64,000 nucleotides of DNA from Chryseobacterium wanjuense (GCF_900111495.1 NZ_FOIU01000001.1:682001-746000), one strand, 5' to 3'. Shown: positions 8,500-18,467, numbered from the stretch's first letter. Program-made: numbers and translations. The notes: a model not told the origin generated them from the sequence alone.

Positions 8500-9300
8500 A
8501 TGTTTCCTGTCGGGAGGATGTGTGAAGTATTAAAAGTTAAGCAGGAGCAGCTTCTATCATTGGAAGAAAAGAAAATCTACTAGACGATCAGAAATAAGAG
8601 CCGTTTTATCTGCTGAGATCTTCAGTATTTATCACTAGAGCCGTGACAGATATGAAAGTCCTCGCATCACCAGGGAATTAGAAACAAAAGAGATGAAAAC
8701 TTCACATCCTTTCGTTGCGAGACTGATGAGAGAACGTAGCCTGAGAAGTATAGTAAAGAAAAAATTTAAGAAAACTATCAATTCTTCGCACAGATATCCC
8801 CCTTGTAGAGAATTATTTGAATCAAAATTTTCAGGCTAACAACAGCAAAGAAGTCTGGGTTTCCGATATTACCTATATCCGCGCTGGTCAAGGCTGGTTG
8901 TATCTCATGACGGTCATTGATTTGTTTGGCAGAAAGGTTTAGAGTGGTAGCTAAGTAAAACGATGAAAGCTAAGGACATCAGTATTGATGCCTTAAAAAT
9001 GGCACGGCTTCACCATCCTTATACAGGATCAAGACAGTTTAATTTCATTTAGAAGGATACCATATGCCTGCACAGAATATACGTCAATAATCGGGAAACC
9101 ATTATCCGCAGCATGAGTGGAAAATGAAATGCTGTAGCAGAGAGCTTTTTCAAGACCCTTAAAACAGAACTTATTTGTCAAAATAGATATGAAACTAGGA
9201 ATCATGTCAAAACTCTCTGCTTGAATATATAGAAACATTTACAATACTCAGAGAGGGCATTGACTCCGTCGAATCTTCGATTTCTGCTTTAGGAAATTAA
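8500..9300 (+). mobile_element. Decayed IS3-family transposase (OrfB, rve type)
   Basis: Pieces in several frames line up in order with an IS3-type OrfB. There is RMCEVLKVKQEQ at the start, then PRITRELETKE-like sequence and LMRERSLRSIVKKKFK. Next comes the catalytic-core segment EVWVSDITYIRAGQGWLYLM followed by TVIDLFGRKV, then QYACTEYTSIIGKPLS, and finally NAVAESFFKTLKTEL and HLQYSERALTPSNLRF. At least four stops and several frame changes interrupt it, so it cannot make transposase. No terminal inverted repeats could be located with confidence. The first Asp of the DDE triad is visible in VSDIT. Confidence 0.85.
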
Positions 9301-9652
9301 CCATGAAAGAGTGTCAAAATTTAATGTCTAATCCATCTAAAAATGTAGCATAAAGAAGTATATAAATTTTGTCTCAAAAATAGTTGCAAATTTAACTTCT
9401 CTATAGCATCTTACTGTATACAGTATCTAATTAAAATATGAAAGATAGTTACAAAACGATTTTTTTATTACATTTTTCAATAGCGATGACGAATTATAGA
9501 GGTACTGCAATTTTACTGCATTGAATAATTAAGTGATTGAAATTTAAGAAATTATATTGTACAGTGAAATTGCAGTATCGTTATTTGTCCTCAGTTGCTC
9601 TAGATTTGCATTCGAATATTTCAACGATTCAAATTATTAAACACTAGATAAA
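9301..9652. other. Upstream region of the secreted repeat protein
   Basis: No gene seen. It holds the -7 element at 9601-9608 and otherwise AT-rich sequence after the end of the transposase remnant. Confidence 0.4.
9601..9608 (+). promoter_or_regulatory. Bacteroidota -7 element
   Basis: TAGATTTG matches TAnnTTTG and lies 44 bp before the ATG at 9653. A well-spaced TTG -33 box was not found. Confidence 0.5.
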
Positions 9653-11902
9653 ATGAAAAACAAAACCATTACAAGCTTGTTCCTTGTATTAGGTACTATG
9701 ACCTTTGCTCAAGTTGGGTTCAATACGCCAGAACCCAAAGTGACTGTAGATATTGTGGCTAAAAGTGCAACCGGCACCACAACAAATCCCGAAGGGCTAT
9801 TGATCCCCAGAGTTGATAGACAGAAAGCCCAATCTATGAAAGAGATACCTGTTTCAACTTTAATTTTTGTAGATAATGTAACAACGGGATCCACGACAGG
9901 AATCGCTACAAATATTTATCAGGTAGGATTTTATTATTTTGATGGGGAAAGATGGGTAAGATTAAATTTTGACCCTGTTTTATATGCTCCCATCAATTTG
10001 TATAACACTGATGGAACTTTAGAAGCCGATAGAGTTGTTACCCAGAATGATAAGAAGTTGGCTTTTACTTCAACAGCTAATAACGCTTTTTCTATTGATG
10101 GCGACACCTTTTCGGTGGATGCCAAAGCTGATCGAGTTGGTATAGGAACGATAGCTCCGGCTGAAAGGTTAGACATAAGTGGGGCGGTGTCAGTTAGGGG
10201 ACGAGCAGCTATTGATAAAACTTCAGCTGGGACTTTTGATTATGGGCTAGGCCAAACAAGAATTTTATCTTGGGGAGACACAACCTCCGGAGTTATTGGT
10301 TTCTGGACAGGTGCAGGAGGGAAACCTACGAGTGAGAAAATGCGTATTCATTCCGATGGAAATGTCGGTATCAACACAAATGCACCTAAAGCTAAGTTAG
10401 ATATTATTGGATCTACTTTTGGACTTAGAAATTCTGTTGGAAGTTGGGATAATATTTGGTTTGATGTTAACAACACGAGTGCTCCTTCTATCAATGCATC
10501 AGGAGCTGAGACCGGTCTTCAATTTAAAGTCGGAAAAAATGCTACGGGTACCTATGGAGATGAAAATCAGTCTTTAATAACAGTTGCAACAATGTCTCCC
10601 GACGGAAATATAGGAATAGGAACTGTTTCACCTGCAAATAGTGCCATATTAGAATTAAATGCTACTAATAAGGGATTTCTACCACCAAGACTTACGACAG
10701 CCCAAAGAGATGCATTAAACCCAAAACCAGCTGGATTGATGGTGTATAATGTTAATACCAACTGTATGGAATTTTGGAATTCTGCATCGTGGGTATCTAC
10801 CTGTGCTATTACAGCTCCTCCAGTTGGAGTGGTTACTACGCTTAACTGTGGAGGGGCTACTCATAACGGGACTATTTTAACAGGAACTAATGCATCGGTG
10901 TCTTCGGTAATTCCTTACGATGGCGGAAATGGCGGAACGTATGGTGGGCAGACTATTGCTTCTACAGGAGTAACGGGTTTAACAGCTACTTTAACGGCAG
11001 GAAATTTTGATAATGGAGCAGGAAGCCTAACTTACACAATTACAGGAACTCCTTCAGGAGCAGGAACAGCGAATTTTGTCATTAACATCGGAGGACAAGC
11101 TTGTACTCTTTCCAGAACTGTGAGTGCTGCACCTGGATCTGTTCTAAACTTAAATTGTGGTGGTGCCACAAACAACGGAACTTTAACATCCGAAACTCTA
11201 GCAGCAGGTGTATCTTCTATAATCTCTTATACAGGTGGAAACGGAGGTACTCATAACGGACAAGTTGTAAATTCGACAGGAGTGGTAGGTCTAACGGCTA
11301 CCTTAGCAGCAGGAAACTTTGCGAACGGGTCAGGAAACCTTACCTATACTATTACTGGAACTCCTACGACAGCAGGTACCGCATATTTTACTATTAATAT
11401 TGGGGGGCAGACCTGTATTTTATCAAGAATTGTGAATGCTCCGACTGGGGTGATTACAAATTTAGACTGTGCTAGTGTTACAAGAAATGGAAATTTACAG
11501 TTGGGAGCTGTTGCATCTAATGTTTCATTTGAAATTCCTTATACAGGAGGAAATGGGGGGGCTCATAATGGGCAGACTGTCACTTCTACAGGAGTAACAG
11601 GTTTAACAGCTACTTTATCTGCAGGAAATTTTAACGCAACTGGAACGTTAACTTATATTATAACAGGAACGCCTTCTGCGGCGGGTACAGCAAATTTTGC
11701 GATTAACATAGGTGGAAAGACTTGTATTATATCAGTTGGAGTTTTAGCTCCATGTACGGCAGAAGGAGTATATGCATATCCTCATGATGTAAGGAAATAT
11801 TATAGATGTATTAGGATTGGAGGAGATTTGTATCGATATATTTATACTTGTCCTAATGGATCAGTATTTGATCCTATAAAGAAAATTTGTGTTGCTCAGT
11901 AA
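9653..11902 (+). CDS. Secreted modular surface protein with three Gly-rich repeats and a CBM14-like C-terminal module
   Basis: A 749-residue secreted protein. It has a signal peptide (residues 1-19, ending TFAQ), then the QVGFNTPEPKVTVDI leader block shared with six other proteins in the window, including LLIPRVDRQKAQSM and GFYYFDGERWVRL. A middle region has GIGT.P motifs typical of fibre-like proteins. Three tandem repeats of about 100 residues follow (LNCGGAT.NGT ... YTITGTP ... INIGGQTC). The last about 50 residues have cysteines at 701, 719, 733 and 746 in the order C..YYRC..YTCPNGSVFD..C, as in peritrophin-A chitin-binding modules (CBM14). I infer an extracellular adhesin or carbohydrate-binding protein. 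No clear type IX sorting domain is visible. Confidence 0.8.
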   Translation: MKNKTITSLFLVLGTMTFAQVGFNTPEPKVTVDIVAKSATGTTTNPEGLLIPRVDRQKAQSMKEIPVSTLIFVDNVTTGSTTGIATNIYQVGFYYFDGERWVRLNFDPVLYAPINLYNTDGTLEADRVVTQNDKKLAFTSTANNAFSIDGDTFSVDAKADRVGIGTIAPAERLDISGAVSVRGRAAIDKTSAGTFDYGLGQTRILSWGDTTSGVIGFWTGAGGKPTSEKMRIHSDGNVGINTNAPKAKLDIIGSTFGLRNSVGSWDNIWFDVNNTSAPSINASGAETGLQFKVGKNATGTYGDENQSLITVATMSPDGNIGIGTVSPANSAILELNATNKGFLPPRLTTAQRDALNPKPAGLMVYNVNTNCMEFWNSASWVSTCAITAPPVGVVTTLNCGGATHNGTILTGTNASVSSVIPYDGGNGGTYGGQTIASTGVTGLTATLTAGNFDNGAGSLTYTITGTPSGAGTANFVINIGGQACTLSRTVSAAPGSVLNLNCGGATNNGTLTSETLAAGVSSIISYTGGNGGTHNGQVVNSTGVVGLTATLAAGNFANGSGNLTYTITGTPTTAGTAYFTINIGGQTCILSRIVNAPTGVITNLDCASVTRNGNLQLGAVASNVSFEIPYTGGNGGAHNGQTVTSTGVTGLTATLSAGNFNATGTLTYIITGTPSAAGTANFAINIGGKTCIISVGVLAPCTAEGVYAYPHDVRKYYRCIRIGGDLYRYIYTCPNGSVFDPIKKICVAQ
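10823..11751 (+). repeat. Three tandem coding repeats of about 300 bp
   Basis: Units start near 10823, 11134 and 11444, each coding for LxCxxxTxNGxL, then IPY.GGNGG..GQ, STGVTGLTATL.AGNF, LTYxITGTP and INIGGxxC. They are similar at DNA level but not identical, so copy number could change by recombination. Confidence 0.85.
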
Positions 11903-12042
11903 ATGCCTAAATTAATATTTATAAGAAGTATATAAGAAGATCAATTAGTCGTAAGCAATAACATAAATGCTATTATAAGTAATCTTAATTATTCTACTTA
12001 AAATTAGAGTAAAAAAAGACTAATATTTTTCTTAGTGTTTGT

Positions 12043-12085
12043 AGCATGAGTACTTTAAAATTTAAGGTCTCATGCTTTTATTTTC
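12043..12085 (+). terminator. Intrinsic terminator after the CBM14-like protein gene
   Basis: Arms AGCATGAG (12043-12050) and CTCATGCT (12069-12076), followed by TTTATTTTC. Confidence 0.75.
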
Positions 12086-12323
12086 ATTAAAAAAAGTCTT
12101 TAACCGAAAAAACTGTAACCATTGAGTTATGTATATATGGTAGCATTTAGTAAGAAAATGTAATAAATAAAATGAAAGCTTAGTAATCGGCAAATCCATA
12201 AAATTAAGCAATACAATTAGAGAATAACAAATGTGATACTTTGACGCAGTGGCTTATACATTAATATCTAGTTATCAATTAATGTTAATATAATTAATAA
12301 CCAAACTTAAAATATTATGCTGA
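12086..12323. other. Intergenic stretch, nothing recognised
   Basis: AT-rich sequence between the terminator and a decayed coding remnant; no signal seen. Confidence 0.4.
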
Positions 12324-12500
12324 TTAGTGACCAGAGCTGGAGACCATAGTTTTTATAACAACAAAGGTATTTATACTTACACTACTTTAAAAACGAATTG
12401 GATGCTTAGTAAAAGTGAAAAAGAAACAGACCTGGGTTATACAAATGAAACAAATTAAACAATAGCCTATAACTATAAAAAAGATATTCTCCAGCGAAGT
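12324..12500 (+). pseudogene. Decayed coding remnant truncated by the IS256-type element
   Basis: One frame reads LVTRAGDHSFYNNKGIYTYT, TLKTNWMLSKSEKETDLGYT and, after one TAA, TIAYNYKKDILQRS, and runs straight into the left end of the insertion sequence. The composition looks protein-like but I do not recognise the family. No start is visible upstream. Confidence 0.35.
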
Positions 12501-13845
12501 GTGTAAGTTAAAAAGTTAGGCTTGGATTTTATAATCTGAGCCTTTTTTCAAAAATAAGTATAAATTGATTGAGAACAATACCCCAATTTTGGATAGGCAT
12601 CGTCCATTTTTTAGCAGCTTCTTTTAATGCCATCCACTGATTTTATTACGGCATCATCGGTAGGAAAGGACATTTTATTTTTGGTGTATTTACGGATTTT
12701 TCCGTTGAGATTTTCAATTAAATTAATGGTATAAATGATTTTTCGGATTTCGAGAGGAAATTCAAAGAATACGGTCAACTCATCCCAATTGTTTCGCCAG
12801 GATTGGATAGCATAAGAATATTTACTTTCCCATTTGTCTGCAAAATCACCCAGAGCTGCTTCAGTTGCTTGTTTTGTTGGAGCTGTGTAAATATGTTTCA
12901 TATCGGCAGGAAATTCTTTTCTGTCCTTCCAAACTACATATTTGCAGGCATTTCTGATTTGATGAACCACACAAATTTGGGTTTGAGATTCAGGAAAAAC
13001 AGAACGGATAGTCTGGGTAAATCCGTTTAGATTATCGGTGGCGGTGATGAGAATATCTTCTACACCACGGGCTTTTAAATCCATGAGAACGCCCATCCAG
13101 AAAGCTGAACTTTCATTTTTTGCAAGCCACATTCCTAACACCTCCTTTCTCCCGTCACGGTTTAACCCCACAGCCAGATAAACGGTTTTATTAATGACTT
13201 TGGAGTTTTCCCTTACCTTGAAAACAATGCCATCCATCCAAACAATGAGATACAAATCTTCAAGCGGGCGGTTTTGCCAATTCACCACTTCACTTGCAAT
13301 AGCATTGGTTATTCGTGATATGGTGGAAGTAGAAACCTCAAAATCATACATCTCACGGATCTGTTCTTCAATGTCTGATACGCTCATTCCTTTGGCATAG
13401 AATGAGATGATGATGTTTTCCAAACCATCGATAATGTTGTGCCTTTTGGGAACTAATGCGGGCTCAAAATTTCCTTCACGATCTCTGGGAACTTTAATTT
13501 CAGACTCTCCAAACGACGACTTTATTTTCTTGCTTCCGTGACCGTTTCGGTAATTTCCAGTGGGTAGATTTCTAATGTTTCTCATTATCCAGATGAGAGT
13601 CCAGTTCTGCATCAAGCATATGCTCTACAGCTCGTTTGTGCATTTCTTTGAAGAAAGAAATTAAGTCTTCTCTATTTTTAAAGGACTTATAGAAATCCTT
13701 GTTGTTTAATAATTCTTCTTTGTCCATCATAAACTATGTAGGTTTAAAATTAATAAAAAGTTATTTCCGTAAAATTTTTTGAGCTATAAGGGCTCAAAAT
13801 TTTCCAGAATAACTTTTTAACTTACACAGTTAGTGAAACACTACC
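12501..13845 (-). mobile_element. IS256-family insertion sequence with intact inverted repeats but broken transposase
   Basis: A perfect 18-bp terminal inverted repeat (GTGTAAGTTAAAAAGTTA) stands at 12501-12518 and, inverted, at 13810-13827. Outside the right repeat the sequence GGTAGTGTTTCACTAACTG (complement of 13827-13845) also precedes a second partial copy at 26911, so it probably belongs to the element. It is lacking at the left end, which may be trimmed. Flanking 8-bp sequences do not match, so no target duplication is visible. The transposase gene fills the inside and is disrupted. Confidence 0.85.
12529..13729 (-). pseudogene. IS256-family (mutator-type) transposase, frameshifted
   Basis: The original gene starts at ATG 13729 (MMDKEELLNNKDFYKSFKNR) and runs to EKH, where an in-frame TAG and a +1 shift near 13565 break it. 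The central part stays open (12611-13615), with the family motifs [54 protein letters not shown] and [15 protein letters not shown]. Near 12640 a second shift occurs, after which the normal end [17 protein letters not shown] ... FILIFEKRLRL stops at 12529. Full length would be about 400 residues. Catalytic Asp residues (WMDG, TATDN) are kept, but the protein cannot be made whole. Confidence 0.88.
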
Positions 13846-13856
13846 CACTTAATCTT

Positions 13857-13974
13857 ACAATAATTTGCATATTAACATAGAACATCGGGGTTGTAAACTC
13901 TTTTTTGATTGCATTTCGATGAACTTATTTTGGTTTAGATTTCCTAATGAAGCATGAGGTCTGTAATATATCAT
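13857..13974 (-). pseudogene. C-terminal remnant of an IS3-type transposase
   Basis: The minus strand reads MIYYRPHASLGNLNQNKFIE then MQSKK. 'YRPHxSLGNLxPxxF' is the usual end of IS3/IS481-type transposases. No other part is present, and it abuts the IS256-type element. Confidence 0.6.
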
Positions 13975-14012
13975 CTAGAAGAACGAGTATTTCCTCTCTT
14001 TTAATTAACATT

Positions 14013-15719
14013 TTAGACACTTTTTAAAAACTGATCTAAGCTAGAATTTTTATCGAGACCTATTTTTGTTTTTATTTTTGTCTTATATACTCTTATAGTA
14101 TTTGGAGTTGTATTTTCAAAAGAAGCAATTTCCTTTGAAGAAAGCTCAAGTCTAAAGTAGACACAGAGTTTCAATTCGTATTTTGTCAGACGTGAAAATT
14201 GCAGTGAAAGTTTTTTGATAAAATGTTCATTTTGTAAAGAACTCTCTGTTAACAAATCATAATCCCTTTTGTCGATGTCAAGTAGGTTTGTTACTTTCAG
14301 CAGAAGATCTTTTAAGATCTGCTCTGGTTCTTGAATTCTAAGTTTTTTTAAATTTTTTAAACTTTCAAGAAAAGCTTTCTCCGTTTCCATTTTAAGATTA
14401 AGTCTTAAATATAAATTCTTTAGTTTCTGATCCTGAATTTCTAGATCTTGCTCAAGAAGTTTCTTATTATCTTCAAGGATAATTTTTTGGTTCTCCATCA
14501 ACTCTCGTTCTTTTTTATTATGAGTAATAATATATATAATGATAGTTGCAGATAAAATAATGGAAAGGAAGAAAACCAATTTAAGCAAAAAGCTTCTTTT
14601 TTTTTCATAATCATATTTTTGATTTACATTTTTTATAATATATTGATTAAGTAGATCAGAGGTTTCCATGTGACTTTTCTCTACCTGAGCCTTGTACTGG
14701 TCATTCAGTTTGATACCTTTTTCAGAAAATATTTTTAAATTTTGAAAATCATTATGATTCGCGTAATAAATTTGAATAAATTTGTTAGCTTGTATCTTGT
14801 CTTGTATTGTTACTAATTCTTCCTCTTTTTTGATCAGATATACAATAAGTTCTTTGAGACCTTGATGGTCGTTTGTCAGAGTAAGCAAATTAAATAATCT
14901 TTTGCTAGGACCCATAATTTCATTTAGAAAATTGCCGCTCTTGTCAAAATTGAATTCGGCATTATATAATTCTTTTGCTTTGTCATAATTTTTGAGTTCC
15001 ATATAATAATCTCCTAGGTTTCCTAGTATATAATATAAAAAAAGATCATCTTCTGCAACTTTATTTTTCTTTTCCTTTAATAATTGTATTGCCCTATTGG
15101 TCTCCTTAATAGCTAAATTTGTTTTCCCTAATTTGTAATAACACAATGCAAAATTATTATGCATTGAGGCTATAAAAAGAATATTGTTTTTATCAAGGGC
15201 TTTTAAAGATTTATTAAAATAGATTAATGCTTTGTTGTAATCTTTAGATTTATAGTAATATCTACCTTTTTGATGATACAAGTGAGGAAGAAAATATTTC
15301 TTTTTTGATTTTTCATCAAGGCATATAGCTTTATTCAGAAATTCTAGAGAGAGTTCAGGAGAAGTATTTTCGTATTGGATGGAAAGATGGTAATTACATA
15401 CGATAGAAATATAATTGTATTGACCATTGTTTATTTGGATAAGTTTATATAGCAATAGTTGCTTTTTTTTATTATAATTATTTTGATAAAGGGAAAGTTC
15501 TACAAATTTGCTGCTTATTAGATACTGATTAGTTTTAAATTCTTTATATTTTTTAAGCTCTCGGTCATAAATAGCTTTGATCCTTTCCGGTTGGTGTTCA
15601 TCAACGGCTATGGAAACTTCTTGATTAATATCAAAAAAATATTGATTAAGTTCATTTTGAGGACGTGTGCAAGAATTAAATGTCAACATTCCGATCAGAA
15701 ATAATAAAATTTTCTTCAT
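14013..15719 (-). CDS. TPR lipoprotein with membrane helix, coiled coil and C-terminal LuxR-like HTH
   Basis: A 568-residue regulator-like protein. The N-terminus has a lipobox-like signal (LTFNSC, Cys17). About residues 60-350 carry tetratricopeptide repeats (YYKSKDYNKALIYFNKSLKA, YYMELKNYDKAKELYNAEF). One membrane helix lies near 375-395 (LVFFLSIILSATIIIYIITH), then a coiled coil, then a C-terminal helix-turn-helix (LTKYELKLCVYFRLELSSKE ... TPNTIRVYKTKIKTKIG). This architecture is frequent in Flavobacteriia, where a periplasmic TPR sensor is joined through one helix to a cytoplasmic DNA-binding domain. Ligand and targets are unknown. A TAAATTTG -7 box lies 23 bp upstream. The genes for secreted modular proteins on both sides are possible targets, an inference only. 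Confidence 0.85.
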   Translation of the reverse strand: MKKILLFLIGMLTFNSCTRPQNELNQYFFDINQEVSIAVDEHQPERIKAIYDRELKKYKEFKTNQYLISSKFVELSLYQNNYNKKKQLLLYKLIQINNGQYNYISIVCNYHLSIQYENTSPELSLEFLNKAICLDEKSKKKYFLPHLYHQKGRYYYKSKDYNKALIYFNKSLKALDKNNILFIASMHNNFALCYYKLGKTNLAIKETNRAIQLLKEKKNKVAEDDLFLYYILGNLGDYYMELKNYDKAKELYNAEFNFDKSGNFLNEIMGPSKRLFNLLTLTNDHQGLKELIVYLIKKEEELVTIQDKIQANKFIQIYYANHNDFQNLKIFSEKGIKLNDQYKAQVEKSHMETSDLLNQYIIKNVNQKYDYEKKRSFLLKLVFFLSIILSATIIIYIITHNKKERELMENQKIILEDNKKLLEQDLEIQDQKLKNLYLRLNLKMETEKAFLESLKNLKKLRIQEPEQILKDLLLKVTNLLDIDKRDYDLLTESSLQNEHFIKKLSLQFSRLTKYELKLCVYFRLELSSKEIASFENTTPNTIRVYKTKIKTKIGLDKNSSLDQFLKSV

Positions 15720-15741
15720 AATGTTATTTTTACAGTTTTTA

Positions 15742-15749
15742 CAAATTTA
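15742..15749 (-). promoter_or_regulatory. Bacteroidota -7 element of the TPR/HTH gene
   Basis: On the minus strand TAAATTTG, exact match to TAnnTTTG, 22 bp before the start codon. No clear TTG -33 box. Confidence 0.5.
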
Positions 15750-17438
15750 ATTATTTATGCTGCTTCATATTGCTTATAATAAACTGTTATGCATGATTTA
15801 AAATTAAAAATAAATAGTTTTTTAGATTTTTAATATGTTTTTGATAAAATTTTTTATCTATTTTATTGATTTAATAAATCTGAAGGGGCCAATGTGTTAT
15901 GCTTATTAGCTTCTTTTTCAATTAGATTGTTTAAAAGAAGCTGAAAATACTATGTAAGGTACAAAGAATATCATTGGATTTATAGAAAAGTAAATACTTT
16001 GTTCAAATCCTTTAAGTCACATACTTTATAAAAGGCAAAAAAGCCAGAAATTATTATTAATAATTTTGGAGCTTGAAAAAATATGGTTAGATAGGAATAT
16101 GTAGTTAAAGTAAAATAGATCAATTAATCAATGCAGCTCGAATGATTTGCTTGATCAAGTTAAACTCCGTACCTGTAAACAAAAATATTTTTAAAAAACT
16201 CAAGTTTTGATCAATAATTAAAATTGGAAGATACAAGCTTAAAATAATTTATTCAAAACTACTCACAATTCTATTTTTAATCACAAATTAATATATTTAA
16301 AAATTGTCAAATTTTTGTCTATGTCTTTGTTACAGACTTGAAAGCAGATACAAAATAATTTTAACAATGTAATTTTACTTCTACTAAGAAATAAAAATTG
16401 TTTTATAAAATTTAAAAAATTATGATGATGAAAAAAAAATGGTATACTGATTATATTTAGTATATGTAACCTATTAGAGACACCAAGCATATAAAAATAT
16501 TCTTAAAACCGATATTATAATAGATGAATATTTTTTGAATATTCATCCCGATGATCTTAGAAAAGCATTCTTAAGCGAAGATTAATAGATATTAAAAATA
16601 CTGTTTGGGTTCAAGGTGCAAAAGCTACAAAACCGATGGTTTCAAGACCTCTATAAACTATAATAGTTAATGATAATTCTAATGAATTTGAGGGATTTTA
16701 AAATTAATTGCCTCATCTCCCGAAAAGCACAAAGAGTATACGATGGTGGTTCGCCCGATTGCGGAATATCGTAATAGTTACTGAAAGGAAAATCGCATAA
16801 AGAATTAGGATTACCCTGTAATGAGGAAGTTTTTAAGTCTGGATGATTTTTCTGAAGATATGCCTTTGGTGAAAGGTCGAATTTAATTGAACAAGAATCT
16901 AAAGTTGATTATCTTAATCTGTTAAAGGTTAAAAGAACCTGGATATTAGCAAGAAAGTTTATCATAGAGCTAACGGTTGAATAATTTTACATTAAACATT
17001 TTATTTAAATAAAAAATCATTTTTTATATCTGTGTCTTGTGTTGAAAATCCTCTCTATAAAGAGAGGACTCTTTGGTAGCTAAATTTGCAAAAATTTATT
17101 TCTTTTTTAATTCACTAGTTATAATGCCGGTTGTTTATTATTTTAATCAATTGACGAAGAAACAAAACTTATTTGTAGTTGATTATGATTTTGAGTTTAA
17201 ATTATTAATGGGTTTATAATTTAATTGAATTGATAATCAGTTGTTTATTTTTTTTAAGCTAATGTTTTTTTAATAAAAATTGGTTGATTACTAATGAAAA
17301 TTAATACATTAAAATTTGTGTAAGAGGTATTATTCTATATACCTTTAAAACAATAAAAGCCTATTTCGCATTAAATTAAAAAAATATCATATTGTATTTC
17401 TCTTTAATCCTTAATAATATTTTATATATAGCCTGAAT
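15750..17438. other. 1.7 kb without an intact gene; scattered decayed coding pieces
   Basis: Very AT-rich. At about 16741-16984 broken frames read MVVRPIAEYRNSY, MRKFLSLDDFSEDMPLVKG and, in another frame, IEQESKVDYLNLLKVKRTWI then LARKFIIELTVE with a stop. These are likely remains of a gene I cannot name. Near 17050-17067 is a 7-bp hairpin (CCTCTCT/AGAGAGG) without a T-tract, followed by a TAAATTTG box that leads to no gene. The rest shows nothing. Confidence 0.45.
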
Positions 17439-17517
17439 TAGTGTTTGTGATGAGAAAGAAGAAAGTTCCCAAATTAAGGAGGGTTTATATTTTTACAAAC
17501 TTCTAAATATATATACT
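17439..17517 (+). promoter_or_regulatory. Conserved leader, copy 1 of 3
   Basis: The block TGATGAGAAAGAAGAAAGTT followed by CCCAAATTAAGGAGGG recurs almost unchanged before 18961 and 20370. A -7-like TAGTGTTTG precedes it. In this copy it could encode a short peptide, 17450-17506 (MRKKKVPKLRR plus seven residues). It ends just before the start of the truncated secreted protein. Confidence 0.6.
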
Positions 17518-17688
17518 ATGAAGAAAATTACAGTTTTTTGCTTTATACTTGTTTCTTTATTTGGATGTTCTCAGGTTGGGATAAATACTCCAAATCCGTT
17601 AGCGAGTTTAGATGTAACATCAAAGAATCCTACTGGTAATTCTTCTAACATAGACGAATTACTAATACATTATGTGGAGGGGAATTAA
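17518..17688 (+). pseudogene. N-terminal stub of a secreted modular protein
   Basis: A 56-codon frame, MKKITVFCFILVSLFGCSQV followed by GINTPNPLASLDVTSKNPTG, is nearly the same as the first 50 residues of the 627-residue protein at 20370, down to NSSNIDE, and then runs into unrelated sequence and a stop. Signal peptide and leader are intact but all other domains are lost. The downstream SDR gene starts 20 bp later, so the stub may now serve mainly as its upstream region. Confidence 0.8.
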
Positions 17689-17708
17689 TATCTATGTATA
17701 CTTGAAAT

Positions 17709-18467
17709 ATGAAAACAAAAATTGCATTAATAACGGGTGCTAGCCGTGGGATAGGTAGAAACGCTGCTTTGAAAATTGCTGAAAAAGGACTGGATATAAT
17801 CATTACATATAATAACCGCAAAGAGGAAGCCGAAACTGTCGTAAAACAAATAAAAATGAAGGGAAGACATGCTGTAGCTTATCAATTAAATACTAAGGAT
17901 TTTAAAAGTTTTGATCAATTTGTAAAAGACGTTACATCATATTTACAGCAACATAGAGGGAGTCCAGCTATAGATTACCTTATAAATAATGCTGGAACGG
18001 CATTAAATTCACTTATTAGTCAAACAACAGAAGATCAAATTGATGACATAATTGATATACATTTCAAAGGAATGTTCCTTTTAACCCAAAAAATGCTTCC
18101 TTATCTTAACGATGGCGGTGGAATTGTAAATATTTCATCAGGACTGGCAAGAATTGCATTACCTAGCTCTTCTGTTTACGGCTCCATAAAGGCTGCTGTG
18201 GAAATGATGACAAGATACATGGCAAAAGAACTGGGTAATAGGAAAATTAAGGCAAATGTCGTAGCTCCCGGTGCTGTAGAAACTGATTTTGGAGATGGAA
18301 GAATACGAGATGACAAGGAATTAAACAAAATAATTGCCAGTAGAATAGCCTTAGGAAGAGTGGGAATTCCAGATGATATCGGAGGGGTTATTGCCTTTTT
18401 GTGCACTGAGGAAGCTCGATGGATTAATGGACAAAGGATTGAGGTGGCCGGAGGAATGTGTTTGTAA
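17709..18467 (+). CDS. Short-chain dehydrogenase/reductase, FabG-like
   Basis: A 252-residue classical SDR. TGASRGIG is at residues 9-16, NNAG at 93-96, catalytic YGSIK at 157-161, and the C-terminal GRVGIPDDIGGVIAFL ... WINGQRIEVAGGM block is typical of 3-oxoacyl-ACP reductase (FabG)-like enzymes and of sugar or alcohol dehydrogenases. It is not in a fatty-acid operon, so a housekeeping FabG role is unlikely. It follows the conserved leader and the truncated secreted-protein stub, and may be transcribed from that leader. The true substrate is unknown. Confidence 0.92.
   Translation: MKTKIALITGASRGIGRNAALKIAEKGLDIIITYNNRKEEAETVVKQIKMKGRHAVAYQLNTKDFKSFDQFVKDVTSYLQQHRGSPAIDYLINNAGTALNSLISQTTEDQIDDIIDIHFKGMFLLTQKMLPYLNDGGGIVNISSGLARIALPSSSVYGSIKAAVEMMTRYMAKELGNRKIKANVVAPGAVETDFGDGRIRDDKELNKIIASRIALGRVGIPDDIGGVIAFLCTEEARWINGQRIEVAGGMCL

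Noticed and set aside
10823..11751. The three 300-bp repeats as a CRISPR or tandem non-coding repeat
   Set aside because: They are in one open reading frame, differ by codon-level changes and code for a repeated protein domain.
16281..16490. 69-codon leftward frame rich in Phe, Leu and Ile
   Set aside because: Composition is what very AT-rich DNA gives by chance; no start context or neighbours.
17050..17067. Hairpin CCTCTCT/AGAGAGG as a terminator
   Set aside because: There is no T-tract after it and no gene just before it.
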